A stretch of 7,259 nucleotides of DNA from Planctomycetaceae bacterium (GTDB taxonomy: Bacteria > Planctomycetota > Phycisphaerae > SM23-33): the NCBI GenBank assembly GCA_021371965.1, contig JAJFVE010000074.1, forward strand, positions 1 to 7,259. The letters run 5' to 3'. Below are positions 6,300-7,259 of the stretch, one piece after another. The position numbers were made by a program, and so were the translations under genes. Within the stretch, counting starts at the first letter, position 1. Each line of letters begins with the position of its first letter. The notes below the pieces were generated by a model that was given only the letters and a program-made list of their open reading frames with translations, was not told where the DNA came from and did no database searches.

Positions 6300-7259
6300 T
6301 CATTTCGTCAGGCTCGGCGTGCGCAGCACGAACCCGTAGTCGTTCTGCTCGAGCTTGCCCAGCAGCTCGATGCTCTTGCCGCTGACGACAGCGGCGTGGC
6401 CGTAGCGGTCGCGGATGGCGTCGACGGTCTGATGAAGCTGGCGGCGGCGGGCCTCCTGCGTTGACTCGAAGAGCTTGCCCGCCTCGTCGGCCCGGGCAAA
6501 CTTCGAGAGCACCACCCCCACGTGCCGCAGCGACACGCGGCGGCTGTACAGGCTCGCCAGCAGATCTTTGACCGTGTTGAAAAGGACGTCATCGTCTGTC
6601 GACGGTTCGGCCAGCACGTGCTGGCGGTGGTCGCCCCGCCAGTCGTCGTAGCGGATGGACACCTCGACGGCCCCGGCGGCCAGGCCTGCGCCGCGGGCGG
6701 TGCGGATGGCCCGCTCGGTCAGGTAGAAGAGCATTCCGGCGATCTCATCGCGATTGCACGTGGGGTTGTGGAAGGTCGTCTCGCGCGAGATGCTGCGCGG
6801 GCGCGCCTGCGGCTGCAGCGTCTGCGAATCGTGGCCGCGAGCGCGTTCGTAGAGCACCTCGCCGCGCTGGCCGAGCATCGCCCGCAGGAACTCGCGCGAC
6901 AGGCCCTGGAGCTGCCCCACCGTCTGAATGTTCATGTCCGCCAGGCGCGCCGCCGTCGTCGGCCCCACGCCCAGCAGCTTGCGCACGGGCAGATCCTGCA
7001 AAAAGCCCTGCACCTCGCCCGGGGCCACCCAGACCACCCCGCGCGGCTTGGCGGCGTGCGAGGCCAGCTTGGCCAGCATGCGGTTCTCGCCCAGCCCCAC
7101 CGACACCGGCAGGTGCACCTGCTCGTGCACGTCCTGCTGCAGCCGGCGGCCGAGCTCGTCGGGGCGGCCGTAGAGCCGCTCGAGCCCGCCGGCGTCGCCG
7201 TAGGCTTCGTCGAGGAACGTCTCGAGCCCGCACGTGTAGCGGCGGCAGACGTCCCAGAC
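6300..7259 (-). CDS. Y-family (DinB/Pol IV-like) translesion DNA polymerase (partial, C-terminal 319 residues)
   Basis: The frame is open from the right edge to a TGA at 6302-6300, so the N-terminus, including the first catalytic aspartate and steric gate, is missing. The visible part starts in the palm with ETFLDEAYGD (residues 13-22 of the fragment). This corresponds to the family S-I-D-E-A-(F/Y)-L-D motif, with both catalytic acids kept (D17, E18). Then come LPVSVGLGENRMLAKLASHAAKPRGVVWV in shortened family form (about 50-78), the thumb helix-hairpin-helix LPVRKLLGVGPTTAARLADM (90-109), and the little-finger domain from RSISRETTF (155-163) onward. Y-family enzymes copy past damaged bases. 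ImuB proteins usually lack the catalytic acids, so this looks like a working DinB-type polymerase rather than a typical ImuB. No clear clamp-binding motif is visible at the C-terminus, which ends VLRTPSLTK. A GTG at 7130 is an internal valine codon, not the start. Confidence 0.88.
   Translation of the reverse strand, partial: VWDVCRRYTCGLETFLDEAYGDAGGLERLYGRPDELGRRLQQDVHEQVHLPVSVGLGENRMLAKLASHAAKPRGVVWVAPGEVQGFLQDLPVRKLLGVGPTTAARLADMNIQTVGQLQGLSREFLRAMLGQRGEVLYERARGHDSQTLQPQARPRSISRETTFHNPTCNRDEIAGMLFYLTERAIRTARGAGLAAGAVEVSIRYDDWRGDHRQHVLAEPSTDDDVLFNTVKDLLASLYSRRVSLRHVGVVLSKFARADEAGKLFESTQEARRRQLHQTVDAIRDRYGHAAVVSGKSIELLGKLEQNDYGFVLRTPSLTK

Overview
This is a GC-rich window in which every gene I accept lies on the minus strand, so transcription runs from the right end to the left. 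The lipoprotein signals and the Wza/Wzz-type proteins point to a diderm bacterium. The GC-rich palindromic repeats and the Y-family polymerase next to a short DnaE-like polymerase remind me of Planctomycetota or a related group. That assignment is an impression, not something the window proves.

Right half (2912-7259): a translesion-synthesis module. A Y-family (DinB-like) DNA polymerase enters from beyond the right edge and ends at 6300. After a 268-nt spacer comes a DnaE2/ImuC-like C-family polymerase of about 1039 residues. The spacer is mostly made of two copies, tail to tail, of a composite element with three hairpins. A third copy of the element lies in frame inside the DnaE-like gene, near codons 108-140. 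The element is the most unusual thing in the window. It has three GC hairpins in fixed order and near-fixed spacing. The stem bases change in matched pairs between copies, and the loops are almost all of the GNA or GNNA type on one strand.

Left half (1-2797): the start of an exopolysaccharide export cluster. A TPR-SPOR lipoprotein is followed after 4 nt by a Wza-type outer-membrane export lipoprotein. After a further 54 nt comes a Wzz/GumC-type inner-membrane chain-length protein, which runs off the left edge. The first two look translationally coupled, because the Shine-Dalgarno of the Wza-like gene includes the stop codon of the lipoprotein gene. Together they would span the inner membrane (Wzz-like), peptidoglycan (SPOR) and outer membrane (Wza-like). 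The 114-nt gap between the polymerase gene and this cluster shows no clear promoter or terminator. I saw no tRNA, rRNA, CRISPR array, insertion sequence or riboswitch.
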